A program made the translations under genes and the position numbers. A stretch of 53,642 nt of DNA from Clostridia bacterium (GTDB taxonomy: Bacteria > Bacillota > Clostridia > TANB77 > CAG-508), in assembly GCA_900772235.1 (NCBI GenBank), contig CAAGQX010000071.1, positions 1 to 53,642 of the forward strand, in the 5' to 3' direction. The notes beneath the pieces are model-generated. The model saw only the letters and a program-made list of their open reading frames with translations, had not been told where the DNA came from and searched no databases. This document shows positions 28,019 through 36,669 of this stretch, in pieces; positions within the stretch are counted from its first letter, which is position 1, and the number at the start of each line of letters is the position of its first letter.

Positions 28019-29425
28019 ATGTTATTTAGCAGTTTGACATTTTTATTCGCTTTTCTACCTATACTTGGTATTCTATATATGATAATAAAAAATAGGAAAC
28101 TACGAAATATAATATTACTAATTTTTTCATTAATTTTCTATGCTTGGGGAGAACCAAAATATATTTTTATAATGCTTGGTACTACTTTAGTCAGTTATAT
28201 TTGTGGAATAATAATAAACATTTTTGATGAAAAAAAACAATATAAATTTAAAAAAATTTCTTTTGTGTTTTCATTAATATTACTACTTGGAAATTTATTC
28301 ATTTTCAAGTATTATAATTTCACGGTAAATAGCATTAATAGTATATTTCATTTATCTATTAACAATATATTGCTAAATCTTCCCATAGGAATTAGTTTTT
28401 ATACTTTTCAAATTATATCTTATATAGTAGATTTATATAAAGGAAAAGTCAAAGTTCAAAAAAATATAATTTCACTAGCTTTATATATTTCATTGTTTCC
28501 ACAATTAATTGCGGGGCCAATTGTAAGATACGAAACCGTTTGTAATGAATTAGATAATAGAAAAGAAACTCTAAAAGACTGCTCATATGGATTAAAAAGA
28601 TTTATAATTGGGCTTTCAAAAAAAGTATTAATATCAAATCAAATGGCAGTGATAGCAGACTATGTATTTGATAAAGGCATTTTAGGAACGTCTATTGTAT
28701 GGATTGCAGCATTGGCTTATACTTTTCAAATATATTTTGACTTCTCCGGATATAGCGATATGGCCATAGGTTTAGGAAAAATGTTTGGGTTTAATTTTTT
28801 GGAAAATTTTAATTATCCATATATTGCAACATCAATAACTGACTTCTGGCGAAGGTGGCATATTTCACTTTCAACTTGGTTTAGAGATTATGTATATATT
28901 CCCTTAGGGGGAAATAGAGTTTCTAAATTAAGATGGATGTTTAATATTTTAATAGTGTGGGCTTTAACTGGACTATGGCATGGAGCAAATTGGAACTTTA
29001 TAATTTGGGGAACCTATTTCGGAGTAATTTTATTACTAGAGAAACTAGTATTGAATAAAATATTAAAAAAGTGTCCTAAATTTATATCTTGGATTTATTC
29101 AATAATTTTAATAATAATAGGATGGGTTATATTTAGAAGTGAAACATTACAGCAAATTTCTACATTGTTATCTAATATGTTCTGTTATACAAAAACCGAT
29201 TGGATATACGTAATATCAAACAATACCAAAATATTATTTTGCTTAATATTCTTTATACCTGCAATAATATTTTCAACACCAATATTAAAAATCCTTAAAG
29301 AAAAATTCAAAAGCAAGAATATTATTGTTATAATAGGTAACTTATGTTTAATTGTTTTGTTTGCATTATGTATAGTATTTTTAAATAGTTCAAATTATAA
29401 TCCGTTTATATATTTTAGATTTTAA
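28019..29425 (+). CDS. MBOAT-family O-acyltransferase (AlgI/DltB-like)
   Basis: A 468-residue membrane-bound O-acyltransferase with about ten helices. The family signature is clear: PIGISFYTFQIISYIVDLYKG, the conserved His region WHISLSTWFRDYVYIPLGGN and the catalytic WALTGLWHGANWNF near residue 315. The ATG at 28019 lies one base after the upstream stop and follows TGGAGG. It should carry acyl groups across the membrane to the DHHW domain encoded by the preceding gene, as in AlgI with AlgX/AlgJ. Confidence 0.88.
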   Translation: MLFSSLTFLFAFLPILGILYMIIKNRKLRNIILLIFSLIFYAWGEPKYIFIMLGTTLVSYICGIIINIFDEKKQYKFKKISFVFSLILLLGNLFIFKYYNFTVNSINSIFHLSINNILLNLPIGISFYTFQIISYIVDLYKGKVKVQKNIISLALYISLFPQLIAGPIVRYETVCNELDNRKETLKDCSYGLKRFIIGLSKKVLISNQMAVIADYVFDKGILGTSIVWIAALAYTFQIYFDFSGYSDMAIGLGKMFGFNFLENFNYPYIATSITDFWRRWHISLSTWFRDYVYIPLGGNRVSKLRWMFNILIVWALTGLWHGANWNFIIWGTYFGVILLLEKLVLNKILKKCPKFISWIYSIILIIIGWVIFRSETLQQISTLLSNMFCYTKTDWIYVISNNTKILFCLIFFIPAIIFSTPILKILKEKFKSKNIIVIIGNLCLIVLFALCIVFLNSSNYNPFIYFRF

Positions 29426-29486
29426 AAAATATTTTTATACTACTATTATATATATTATAAAAATTTTAATATGGGAGAAAATTAGA

Positions 29487-30590
29487 ATGATTAAAGTAAT
29501 GACTGTTTTTGGAACAAGGCCAGAAGCCATAAAAATGGCTCCCCTTGTTAAAGAATTAAAAACTAGGAAAGAAATTGAGTGTATTGTTTGTGTTACTGCA
29601 CAACACAGACAAATGTTAGATCAAGTATTAGAAGTATTTGATATTAAACCAGATTATGATTTAGACATAATGAAACAAGGACAAACTTTAAGTGATATTA
29701 CTAGTAGAGCCTTAACTGGTTTAGAAGAAATAATAAAAAAAGAAAAACCAAATATTGTGTTAGTACATGGAGACACCACAACCACTTTTGCAGGAGCACT
29801 TGCAGCTTTTTATTCTCAAGTAGATATTGGACATGTTGAAGCAGGTCTTAGAACTTGGAATAAGTATTCTCCTTATCCTGAAGAAATGAACAGGCAAATG
29901 GTTGGAGTATTAGCAGATATGCATTTTGCACCAACTGAAAATAGTAAAAATAGTTTATTAAAAGAAGGAAAAAAGGAAGAAAATATTTTTGTTACTGGCA
30001 ACACTGCTATTGATGCACTTGCAACAACTGTAAAATTTGACTATAAACATCCAATTTTTGATTGGGTTGGAAACGATAGATTAATTCTTCTTACAGCTCA
30101 TAGAAGAGAAAACCTAGGTGAACCTATGCGTCATATGTTTAGAGCTATTAAAAGAATTGTTGATGAATTTTTAGATGTAAAAGTTGTATATCCAGTACAT
30201 TTAAACCCTCGTGTTAGAGAAGTTGCAGATGAAATTCTTGGAAATTGTGATAGAGTAAAATTAATCGAACCTTTAGAAGTAATTGATTTTCATAATTTTA
30301 TTGCTAAATCTCACATTATATTAACAGATAGTGGAGGAATCCAAGAAGAAGCTCCATCTCTCGGAAAGCCAGTTTTAGTTTTAAGAGATACTACTGAAAG
30401 GCCAGAAGGAATAAAAGCTGGAACATTAAAACTAGTTGGAACAAATGAAGAAGTTATCTATTCAGAAACTAAAAAATTATTAACAGATAAAAATGAATAC
30501 AATAAAATGAGTAAGGCTTCTAACCCTTATGGTGATGGAAAAGCAAGTATTAGAATTGTAGATGAAATAATAAAAAGATATAATAACTAA
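29487..30590 (+). CDS. wecB: UDP-N-acetylglucosamine 2-epimerase
   Basis: A 367-residue non-hydrolysing epimerase making UDP-ManNAc. Motifs are FGTRPEAIKMAPLV at residue 7, VHGDTTTTFAGALAA near 94, HVEAGLRTWNKYSPYPEEMNR near 115, LTAHRRENLG near 205 and DSGGIQEEAPSLGKPVLVLR near 285. The product is the donor for the TagA-like enzyme two genes upstream. It starts after GGGAGAAAA. Confidence 0.93.
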   Translation: MIKVMTVFGTRPEAIKMAPLVKELKTRKEIECIVCVTAQHRQMLDQVLEVFDIKPDYDLDIMKQGQTLSDITSRALTGLEEIIKKEKPNIVLVHGDTTTTFAGALAAFYSQVDIGHVEAGLRTWNKYSPYPEEMNRQMVGVLADMHFAPTENSKNSLLKEGKKEENIFVTGNTAIDALATTVKFDYKHPIFDWVGNDRLILLTAHRRENLGEPMRHMFRAIKRIVDEFLDVKVVYPVHLNPRVREVADEILGNCDRVKLIEPLEVIDFHNFIAKSHIILTDSGGIQEEAPSLGKPVLVLRDTTERPEGIKAGTLKLVGTNEEVIYSETKKLLTDKNEYNKMSKASNPYGDGKASIRIVDEIIKRYNN

Positions 30591-30600
30591 AGGAGTTTTT

Positions 30601-31026
30601 ATGGAAAAAATATTAAATTTATATAAAAAATACAAAGAAATAATTAATTATTTAATAGTTGGCGTATTAACCACTGTCATTTCACTATTAGTTTATTACA
30701 TATGTGTTTATACATTTTTAAACCCAAATAATAAATTAGAATTACAAATTGCCAATGTCTTATCTTGGATAGCAGGTGTTACATTTGCATATTTTACTAA
30801 CAGAAAATATGTATTTGAAAGTACTAACAAAAATAAGCTAAAAGAAGCAACTAGCTTTGTTTCATCTCGTATAACAACTCTTCTTTTAGATATGCTAATT
30901 ATGTGGTTAGGTGTAACCGTTCTTAAATTTAATGATAAAATAGTAAAATTAATTTCTCAGGTACTAGTAATTGTTGGAAATTATGTTTTAAGTAAATTAT
31001 TTGTATTTAAAAAAGCGGATAAATAA
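30601..31026 (+). CDS. GtrA-family membrane protein
   Basis: A 141-residue protein with four membrane helices and the family's NYLIVGVLTTVISLLVYY start and FAYFTNRKYVF motif. GtrA proteins are thought to help move undecaprenyl-linked sugars across the membrane. It begins 10 bases after wecB and ends at a bidirectional terminator, closing the glycopolymer locus. Confidence 0.85.
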   Translation: MEKILNLYKKYKEIINYLIVGVLTTVISLLVYYICVYTFLNPNNKLELQIANVLSWIAGVTFAYFTNRKYVFESTNKNKLKEATSFVSSRITTLLLDMLIMWLGVTVLKFNDKIVKLISQVLVIVGNYVLSKLFVFKKADK

Positions 31027-31040
31027 TATCCGCCTTTTTT
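31009..31040. terminator. Bidirectional terminator between gtrA and the SASP gene
   Basis: AAAAAAGCGGATA pairs with TATCCGCCTTTTTT around a short AT loop. A and T runs on both sides allow termination of both converging genes. Confidence 0.8.
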
Positions 31041-31041
31041 G

Positions 31042-31206
31042 TTATACTTTTCTATTTGCTATTTCTATTGCTTTTGATACCATACTTCCACAATCTTTTG
31101 ATGAAACATTTCCCCATCCACCATCTTGTTTTACTTTTTCATATACTCCTAACTCTCTTGCTATTTCTTCTTTTAAATTTTCAGACATTAATTTTTTATT
31201 TGTCAT
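31042..31206 (-). CDS. Alpha/beta-type small acid-soluble spore protein
   Basis: A 54-residue protein that should coat and protect spore DNA. It begins MTNKKLMSENLKEEIARELG. The segment GGWGNVSSKDCGSMVSKAIE matches the conserved SASP pattern of a Glu-Ile-Ala helix followed by WGN..S..CG and a basic amphipathic helix. A GGAGG site lies nine bases before the ATG. Expression in the forespore by sigma G is expected from the family, but I could not find a convincing sigma-G promoter in the AT-rich upstream sequence. Confidence 0.85.
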   Translation of the reverse strand: MTNKKLMSENLKEEIARELGVYEKVKQDGGWGNVSSKDCGSMVSKAIEIANRKV

Positions 31207-31325
31207 AATAAAAATCCTCCTTTAGAAAAATAAATTTTTATTTTTCTAATATTATTATTTGTAATTTTTTAATTTTTATTTTGACAATTTTTGACTTTTT
31301 ATATATTTAAAATTTTTTCCATTTA

Positions 31326-31354
31326 TTGTAATTTCTCTTTTTCCCTGTTATAAT
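31326..31354 (+). promoter_or_regulatory. Sigma-A promoter of the toxin-antitoxin module
   Basis: TTGTAA at 31326-31331, a 17-base spacer and TATAAT at 31349-31354, 26 bases before the antitoxin start. Confidence 0.7.
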
Positions 31355-31379
31355 AGTTTACAAGAAAGGAGTTGAGTTT

Positions 31380-31676
31380 ATGTCTGATGCACAAATTCAA
31401 GCAATAAAAGATGTTATGAAAATGACACCAAAGCTAAATATGGATTGCTTAAATTCTGTTAAAATTCTAATGGAAAAAGCCATTGACTCAGAACTACTCA
31501 GGTTAGAGCCTACAATTCTATTAGATAATATGGATATTACAGAAAAAGTAATGTATTTAGATTATTTAACAGAAAGTTCAGACACAAAAGAAAAAGAACT
31601 ACAAAATTCTCTATCTTTTGAAGAAATTCTTAAAAAGGAGGGATTAAGTTTTGATGATTTACAAAATAAAAATTAG
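31380..31676 (+). CDS. Probable antitoxin of a RelE-type module
   Basis: A 98-residue acidic helical protein directly before and overlapping (23 bases) a RelE-type toxin gene, which is the usual order for type II modules. No ribbon-helix-helix or Phd motif is obvious. The C-terminal half (SLSFEEILKKEGLSFDDLQNK) resembles the tail of antitoxins that wrap around the toxin. The family is not recognised; the role is inferred from position. Confidence 0.6.
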   Translation: MSDAQIQAIKDVMKMTPKLNMDCLNSVKILMEKAIDSELLRLEPTILLDNMDITEKVMYLDYLTESSDTKEKELQNSLSFEEILKKEGLSFDDLQNKN

Positions 31677-31899
31677 ACCAAAAGCCCTCAAATTTATTGA
31701 AAAACAAGATAAATATCAAAAATTAAGAATTTATCAAGCTATTTACAACCTGCCAAATGGTAATGTAAAAAAGTTAGCAGGTTGTAAAAATGATTTTAGG
31801 CTTCGTGTTGGCAATTATAGAATTATTTATCAAATAAATAATGAAGAATTAATTATTTTAATTACCAAAGCCGACACTCGTGGTCAAATCTACAAGTAA
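31654..31899 (+). CDS. RelE/ParE-family toxin
   Basis: An 81-residue basic protein of the RelE/ParE fold: YKIKIRPKALKFIEKQDK at the start, then LAGCKNDFRLRVGNYRIIY, and a C-terminal strand ending ADTRGQIYK. The Arg residues of the FRLRVGNYRI strand are typical of mRNA-cleaving RelE members. The ATG at 31654 follows AGGAGGG. It lies within the antitoxin's last codons, so expression is coupled. Confidence 0.85.
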   Translation: MIYKIKIRPKALKFIEKQDKYQKLRIYQAIYNLPNGNVKKLAGCKNDFRLRVGNYRIIYQINNEELIILITKADTRGQIYK

Positions 31900-31905
31900 T
31901 TTTTT

Positions 31906-33279
31906 CTATTGTGTTAAAATCCCATTTGGAGTATCTATTATTACAAGAATATTTTCTTCTGCTCCAGTTTCCGCATTTATATAAACTAAGAAATCTGTAT
32001 CATTAACTTTTCCCTTAAACTCATAGCAAAATAGTTCTGTTCTCCATTCTGTTGGAATTATTGCAAGTCCTGAACTAGTTATTTCCAAATTTTTATTTAA
32101 TTTTTTTCTTGCTTCTTGTTCAGATATTTTTACTTGTGGAATATTTCTTACTTCGTGATTATTTAAATACCCTGTTGTTTCCATACCCAATATTTCGCCA
32201 TTATCTAAAGCAATTTTTACTTTAACTAAATCTGGATATATTACTACTCCATCTTGTTGATACGCATAATTTACTGTAACTGCTCCGCCTTGTTTTAGAT
32301 AATATGTTGCTTTCATATTTTCTATTCCTCTTGAACTTAAGAAATCCTGTCCTATTTTATTTGCTTCTTCTTGTGATATTTTTTCTTCTACCACTTGCCT
32401 ATTATAATTCATTAAAACTATATGCCCACCTATTTTTGATATTGCAATATTTAAAGGATTATTATCATCTCCATCTTTTATTTTAATTGCAAATTCATAT
32501 ACAACAATATTTCCATTTTCAATTAAACCATTTGAATTAATTTCTTCAATTCTATCTTCTGAAACAAATTCTTTTGCTATTTTTTTAGCTTCTTCTTCCG
32601 AAATTTCATCTCCTACAAGGCCTTTTTTCTCTGCATTTTCAATATGTTCTGAATATGCGCCATCATAAATTAATCCTTCATATTCACCAAAATTTTCATC
32701 TAAATTACTAAAACTTGTTGCGGACAGATTATCTACTTGTTGTGCAAATGCTGTATTGGCATCTTTGGTTAATTCCTTCCAACTAATTGAGTTATTTCCC
32801 ATATCATTTAATAATTGATTTAAAGTTGATTTTAAATCTTTGCTATAATTATATAATTCTTCTAAATTGTTCATTTCTTCTTCAGTTATATCTTTTTTAT
32901 TAATACATTTTGTTCCCAAAGAATAACTGTATTCACTTACTTGATTTAAAAATTTAGAAGTATTTGAAAGCTCATTACTAGAAATTGGTAGTTGTGCCAA
33001 ATAAACCTGTGCTAAATTAGCTTCTCTCCATACGTGCATTAAGGTTTTTGCTCCATTTTCTGCTGAACTTGAAATAATTGATTTTGCTAAATAATTTTCA
33101 ACATCATCCATATAATCTACTAATTCATAAAAAGCTAAATTATATTGATTTTCTGCCATTATAGTATATTCTTTTTTTTGTTTGTTTAATAATACTACTA
33201 AAGAAATAACTGCTATAATTAAAATAATTAAAATTCCATAAATATAATTCTTTTTTAAATTATCCCAAAAATTTTTCAT
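31906..33279 (-). CDS. ypeB: Germination protein YpeB
   Basis: A 457-residue spore protein needed to localise or stabilise SleB. There is an N-terminal membrane anchor at residues 13-32, an alpha-helical middle domain, and three PepSY-like repeats. These are marked by ISEEEAKKIAKEFV near 225, ISQEEANKIGQDFL near 300 and ISEQEARKKLNKNL near 380. It lies 19 bases downstream of sleB on the same strand, the conserved sleB-ypeB order. Confidence 0.9.
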   Translation of the reverse strand: MKNFWDNLKKNYIYGILIILIIAVISLVVLLNKQKKEYTIMAENQYNLAFYELVDYMDDVENYLAKSIISSSAENGAKTLMHVWREANLAQVYLAQLPISSNELSNTSKFLNQVSEYSYSLGTKCINKKDITEEEMNNLEELYNYSKDLKSTLNQLLNDMGNNSISWKELTKDANTAFAQQVDNLSATSFSNLDENFGEYEGLIYDGAYSEHIENAEKKGLVGDEISEEEAKKIAKEFVSEDRIEEINSNGLIENGNIVVYEFAIKIKDGDDNNPLNIAISKIGGHIVLMNYNRQVVEEKISQEEANKIGQDFLSSRGIENMKATYYLKQGGAVTVNYAYQQDGVVIYPDLVKVKIALDNGEILGMETTGYLNNHEVRNIPQVKISEQEARKKLNKNLEITSSGLAIIPTEWRTELFCYEFKGKVNDTDFLVYINAETGAEENILVIIDTPNGILTQ

Positions 33280-33298
33280 AATAAAATCCTTTCACTTT

Positions 33299-33764
33299 TT
33301 ATTTACAAAAATGGTGTTTTCCTATTGTTTTTACTATTGTTTTAGACCAAATCCATTTATTTGTTGCTGTATTTGGGTTAAAATAATAAACACATCCGAT
33401 TAGTTGGATCCCATCCATTTAGTGCATCTTGCGCTGCTTTAAATACAGTTGAACTTTCATCTATTGGATGATTTATTTGTCCATCTGAAACTGCTGTAAA
33501 TGCGCCTGGTTCATATATTACCCCTGCAATGGTATTGGGAAAATCTGCGTGTTTTACCCTATTTAGTATAACTGCTCCAACAGCAACTTGTCCTTCATAA
33601 CTTTCCCCTCTTGCTTCTCCATTTATTGCTCTTGCTAATAATTGTAAATCTGAAGTTTGTCCTCCCCCAGATTCCGCTAAACTTATATTTTTATTATTTT
33701 TTAAACATAATAAAATAAAAAAAATAAATAAAAAAATTAATAATATTTTAAAAAATTTCTTCAT
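33299..33764 (-). CDS. sleB: Spore cortex-lytic enzyme SleB, read through one +1 CGG site
   Basis: A short SleB-type cell wall hydrolase (154 residues when joined). It has an N-terminal signal or anchor helix (residues 4-24) and then the hydrolase_2 domain LLARAINGEARGESYEGQVA with its catalytic Glu, AVILNRV and GAFTAVSDGQI. In zero frame the protein would end at MCLLF after CGG at 33396-33398. Skipping C gives GWDPTN-GCVYYFNPNTAT and the full conserved C-terminus ending GKHHFCK. The N-terminal peptidoglycan-binding domain of Bacillus SleB is absent. ypeB follows. Confidence 0.85.
33396..33398 (-). other. +1 frameshift site CGG (AAT-C-GGA) in sleB
   Basis: Codon 123 on the minus strand. The zero frame stops six codons later. 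Skipping C restores the family motif WDPTNGCVYYFNP and the whole C-terminal 32 residues. Confidence 0.93.
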
Positions 33765-33901
33765 AATAATTTATTTTTGCTATTTTTTCTTAAAATATAC
33801 ATTTATTGAAAATTTATGGTATAATGATTAAAATTAAACAAAAAATTAACCCTTAACTTAAATATAAAAGATTTTAATAATGAAATCTATGAAAAATGTA
33901 G

Positions 33902-33922
33902 GGGCGATTTTAATCGCCCGCA
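33902..33922. repeat. Short palindromic repeat, copy 1
   Basis: GGGCGATTTTAATCGCCC is a near-perfect palindrome between sleB and the GT28 gene. It is GC-richer than its surroundings and is found again, inverted, at 38444-38461. Confidence 0.6.
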
Positions 33923-33964
33923 CTTCGAAGAAATTACTAAAAAAGAACATTATAGGAGGATTAT

Positions 33965-35101
33965 ATGAAAAAAATTTTAATTTTTTATGGTTCTTATGGT
34001 GGTGGGCATTTATCTGCTGCAAGAAGTATTAAAGATTATATTGAAAATAATTATTCCGACACCGAAATTTTAATGGTAGATTGTATGGAATATATTAGTA
34101 AAACAATAAATAAAGTTACTACAAAAGCTTATGCAGATATGGCTAAAAACGCAAAATGGGCTTGGGGAAAAATTTATTACGCATCTAGTAAAGGTCCTAT
34201 TTTAAAAATAACTAGTGATGCTCAAAAACTATTAGCTTTCAAGTTAAAAAAATTATTTCAAGAATTTAATCCAGATTTAATAATATCAACACACCCTTTT
34301 AGTAGCCAGATGTGTGCATATTTAAAAAATAAACACAAGATTTCAGTGAAAATTGCAACTATACTCACAGATTATGCACCACATGTGCAATGGTTTATGT
34401 ACCCAGACCAAGTAAATTACTTTTTTGTTGCTCACGAAGGGATGAAAAAAGCATTAATAAGTGAAGGAATATCGGAAAATAAAATATTTGCAACAGGAAT
34501 TCCTTTATCTAATAGATTTTTGCTTCATTATAATAAGGAACAAATATTATCTGAATTTAATTTATCACCAGATAAAAAAACTATTCTTTTCTTCGCTGGT
34601 GGAGAATATGGATTTGGAAAAGATAGAACTTTTGATATTTTAAAAACTTTAATAAATTCTTTCCCTAGTTTGCAAATTATTGCAATTGCAGGAAGAAATA
34701 AAAAAATGAAGGAGAATTTTGAAGAATTAGTAGAAGAAACAAATTCTTCTGAAACTGTAAAAGTTTTGCCATATACTAATAAAGTTCCAGAACTTATGAG
34801 CGCTGCAGATTTAGTAATTACTAAGCCTGGTGGTTTAACTACCACTGAAAGTTTAGCTTCTGGGTTACCTATAATTGTTATAAACCCAATTCCTGGGCAA
34901 GAAGAAGAAAACGCCGAATTTTTAGAAGAACACAATGTAGGAATATGGCTAAAGAAAAATGATAATATTGAAGAAAAGCTTTTTGATATATTTAATAATA
35001 GTGAAGTATTGCAAAAAATGAAAGTAAATGCAAGGCTTCTTGCCAAAAAGAATTCAACTGCAGATATTTGTAAAATCTTATTAGATGATAAAAATGAATA
35101 A
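33965..35101 (+). CDS. Processive diacylglycerol glycosyltransferase (UgtP/MGDG synthase family)
   Basis: A GT28 glycosyltransferase of 378 residues that should glucosylate diacylglycerol for membrane glycolipids and lipoteichoic acid anchors. The N-terminal domain starts KKILIFYGSYGGGHLSAARS with the Gly-rich loop and His. ISTHPFSSQ and TDYAPHVQWF follow. The donor domain has VITKPGGLTTTESLASGLP near residue 277. A GTAGGGG-type repeat and a GGAGG site precede it, and a strong terminator follows. It may act with the lipid kinase at 10339. Confidence 0.87.
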   Translation: MKKILIFYGSYGGGHLSAARSIKDYIENNYSDTEILMVDCMEYISKTINKVTTKAYADMAKNAKWAWGKIYYASSKGPILKITSDAQKLLAFKLKKLFQEFNPDLIISTHPFSSQMCAYLKNKHKISVKIATILTDYAPHVQWFMYPDQVNYFFVAHEGMKKALISEGISENKIFATGIPLSNRFLLHYNKEQILSEFNLSPDKKTILFFAGGEYGFGKDRTFDILKTLINSFPSLQIIAIAGRNKKMKENFEELVEETNSSETVKVLPYTNKVPELMSAADLVITKPGGLTTTESLASGLPIIVINPIPGQEEENAEFLEEHNVGIWLKKNDNIEEKLFDIFNNSEVLQKMKVNARLLAKKNSTADICKILLDDKNE

Positions 35102-35106
35102 GCTAT

Positions 35107-35142
35107 AAAAAACCTCATATATTTTATTATATGAGGTTTTTA
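35107..35142 (+). terminator. Rho-independent terminator after the GT28 gene
   Basis: AAAACCTCATATA pairs with TATATGAGGTTTT followed by T-rich sequence. The GAGG in the 3' arm is also the only plausible ribosome binding site of the small gene starting at 35147. Confidence 0.8.
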
Positions 35143-35146
35143 TATT

Positions 35147-35305
35147 ATGTGTATTTCAGATTTTTCTCCTTGTGAATTAGTAACTCTTGCAAGTACTTTA
35201 GCTATTGCTATATCAAATCAATTTTCAAATGATGATGTAATTCTTTTAGCTGCATTTTTTACTGCACTAGGAGATAATTTAGCTTTGCTTTCAATAGGAA
35301 AATAA
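35147..35305 (+). CDS. Small DUF6774-like protein
   Basis: A 52-residue frame (MCISDFSPCELVTLASTLAI then NQFSNDDVILLAAFFTALGD) resembling small clostridial proteins of the DUF6774 type, which share a Cys-Glu-Leu start and a LAAxFTxLGD motif. Function is unknown. The likely binding site GAGG lies inside the preceding terminator stem. A terminator-like hairpin follows the stop codon. Confidence 0.65.
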   Translation: MCISDFSPCELVTLASTLAIAISNQFSNDDVILLAAFFTALGDNLALLSIGK

Positions 35306-35310
35306 AAAAG

Positions 35311-35340
35311 AAATGCGAACTGAACTCACAGTTCGCACTT
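35311..35340. terminator. Terminator hairpin between the DUF6774-like gene and the minus-strand gene
   Basis: GCGAACTG pairs with CAGTTCGC around AACTCA. The minus strand has a long T run after it, so it mainly serves the 35360-35626 gene but may work in both directions. Confidence 0.75.
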
Positions 35341-35359
35341 CCTTTTGTGCCTTCACATC

Positions 35360-35626
35360 TCAATAAATATGTGGAAGCTCTTGGAGAAAACTCATAGCCT
35401 CCATGTCATTTCTAAAAATCATAGACATATAGATTTGGTTTTCTGCCAGCTTATCTCCTTGTTGTGAGAGCAAATGCGCTCCTTCTTTCTGGGCTATTTT
35501 TGCAATATGCACAACCATACCTACTGCAACTCCAATGATCTCGCTGGTTGTAGTAATTGCAACAATTTCAACTAATGGCATACTAGGATTTTTTCTGCCT
35601 TTGATTTCTATCGAAATATTCGGCAT
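35360..35626 (-). CDS. Hypothetical protein of 88 residues
   Basis: Not recognised. It starts MPNISIEIKGRKNPSMPLVE and has a hydrophobic Val/Ile/Gly stretch near residues 27-45 that could be a buried helix, then a mixed C-terminus ending ELPHIY. The ATG at 35626 follows AAGGAGGG at ten bases; an in-frame upstream codon at 35659 lacks such a site. Codon use is visibly less AT-biased than in neighbouring genes, and the gene is framed by its own terminator, hinting at a later acquisition. Confidence 0.6.
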   Translation of the reverse strand: MPNISIEIKGRKNPSMPLVEIVAITTTSEIIGVAVGMVVHIAKIAQKEGAHLLSQQGDKLAENQIYMSMIFRNDMEAMSFLQELPHIY

Positions 35627-35704
35627 AAAAGCCAATCCCTCCTTCAAATTTTTTTGCACTATTATTATACACTATTTTTTTAGTTTTTGCAAATTATGTA
35701 ACTC

Positions 35705-36304
35705 TTAAAGCTCTCTTCTTCCTTCTAATGCCTGGCTCAGGGTAACTTCATCTGTATATTCCAAATCTCCACCCACAGGAATTCCTTGTGCAATTCTTGT
35801 TACTTTTACTCCTAGCGGTTTTATTATTTTTGATAAGTATATTGCTGTTGCTTCTCCTTCTACTCTTGGATTTGTTGCAAGAATTATTTCTTTAACATCA
35901 TTTTCAGCAATTCTAGTAAGTAATTCTTTTATTTTAATGTCATCTGGTCCTATTCCATTCATAGGAGAAATAGAACCGTGTAACACGTGGTACACGCCTT
36001 TAAATTCATGTGTTCTTTCCATTGCAATTACATCTCTTACATCTTCCACAACACAAATAATGCTACTATCCCTTTTAGGACTGCTACAAATTGGACAAGG
36101 ATCTGTATCTGAAATGTTAAAGCACTTAGAACAATATTTTAAATTTTTCTTTGCTTCTAATATAGAATTTATAAATTCTTCTGTCTTTTCCTGGTCCAAA
36201 TCCAACATATGAAAAGCCAATCTTATTGCAGTTTTATGACCTATACTTGGTAATTTTTCAAAACTTTCTATTAATTTTTCTATTGATGGCGAATAGTACG
36301 ACAT
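35705..36304 (-). CDS. recR: Recombination mediator RecR
   Basis: A 199-residue RecR that loads RecA at gaps together with RecF and RecO. It has the helix-hairpin-helix LPSIGHKTAIRLAFHML at residue 17, the four-Cys zinc site CSKCFN...CPIC near 58 and the Toprim domain with EDVRDVIAMER near 85. It is the last gene of dnaX-ybaB-recR and lies 8 bases after ybaB. Confidence 0.95.
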   Translation of the reverse strand: MSYYSPSIEKLIESFEKLPSIGHKTAIRLAFHMLDLDQEKTEEFINSILEAKKNLKYCSKCFNISDTDPCPICSSPKRDSSIICVVEDVRDVIAMERTHEFKGVYHVLHGSISPMNGIGPDDIKIKELLTRIAENDVKEIILATNPRVEGEATAIYLSKIIKPLGVKVTRIAQGIPVGGDLEYTDEVTLSQALEGRREL

Positions 36305-36312
36305 ATTTTCAC

Positions 36313-36657
36313 CTACATTAATCCTGGTATATTATATTTTCCAAGTGAAGCTGCTTGTGCTTCGTCCACTTGCCTTAATGCCTCATTTACACAAGTCATT
36401 ATAAGGTCTTCTAGCATTTCTACATCATCTGGATCTACAACATCTTTATTTATTTTTATTTCTTTAATTTGTTTTGTACCTAAAACTTTTACTGTAATTG
36501 CTCCACCACCTGTACTAGCTTCGAATTCTTTTGCTTGTAATTCTCCTTGTGATTTTTCCATATCTGCTTGCATTTTTTTAGCTTCTTTCATTAATTGGTT
36601 GATGTTCATTCCACCAAATCCTCCACCCATTCCTGGGAATCCTCCTCTTTTAGACAT
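36313..36657 (-). CDS. ybaB: YbaB/EbfC nucleoid-associated protein
   Basis: A 114-residue DNA-binding protein: Gly/Met-rich start (FPGMGGGFGGMNINQLM), a helical KEAKKMQADMEKSQGEL segment, then EFEASTGGGAITVKVLGTKQ. It lies 12 bases after dnaX and before recR, the conserved order across Firmicutes. Confidence 0.94.
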   Translation of the reverse strand: MSKRGGFPGMGGGFGGMNINQLMKEAKKMQADMEKSQGELQAKEFEASTGGGAITVKVLGTKQIKEIKINKDVVDPDDVEMLEDLIMTCVNEALRQVDEAQAASLGKYNIPGLM

Positions 36658-36669
36658 ACAAATTCCTCC

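Noticed and set aside
30361..30366. TCTCTCGGA in wecB as a shift site
   Set aside because: It reads CTC GGA (Leu-Gly) in frame within the conserved EEAPSLGKPV motif; no shift is needed.
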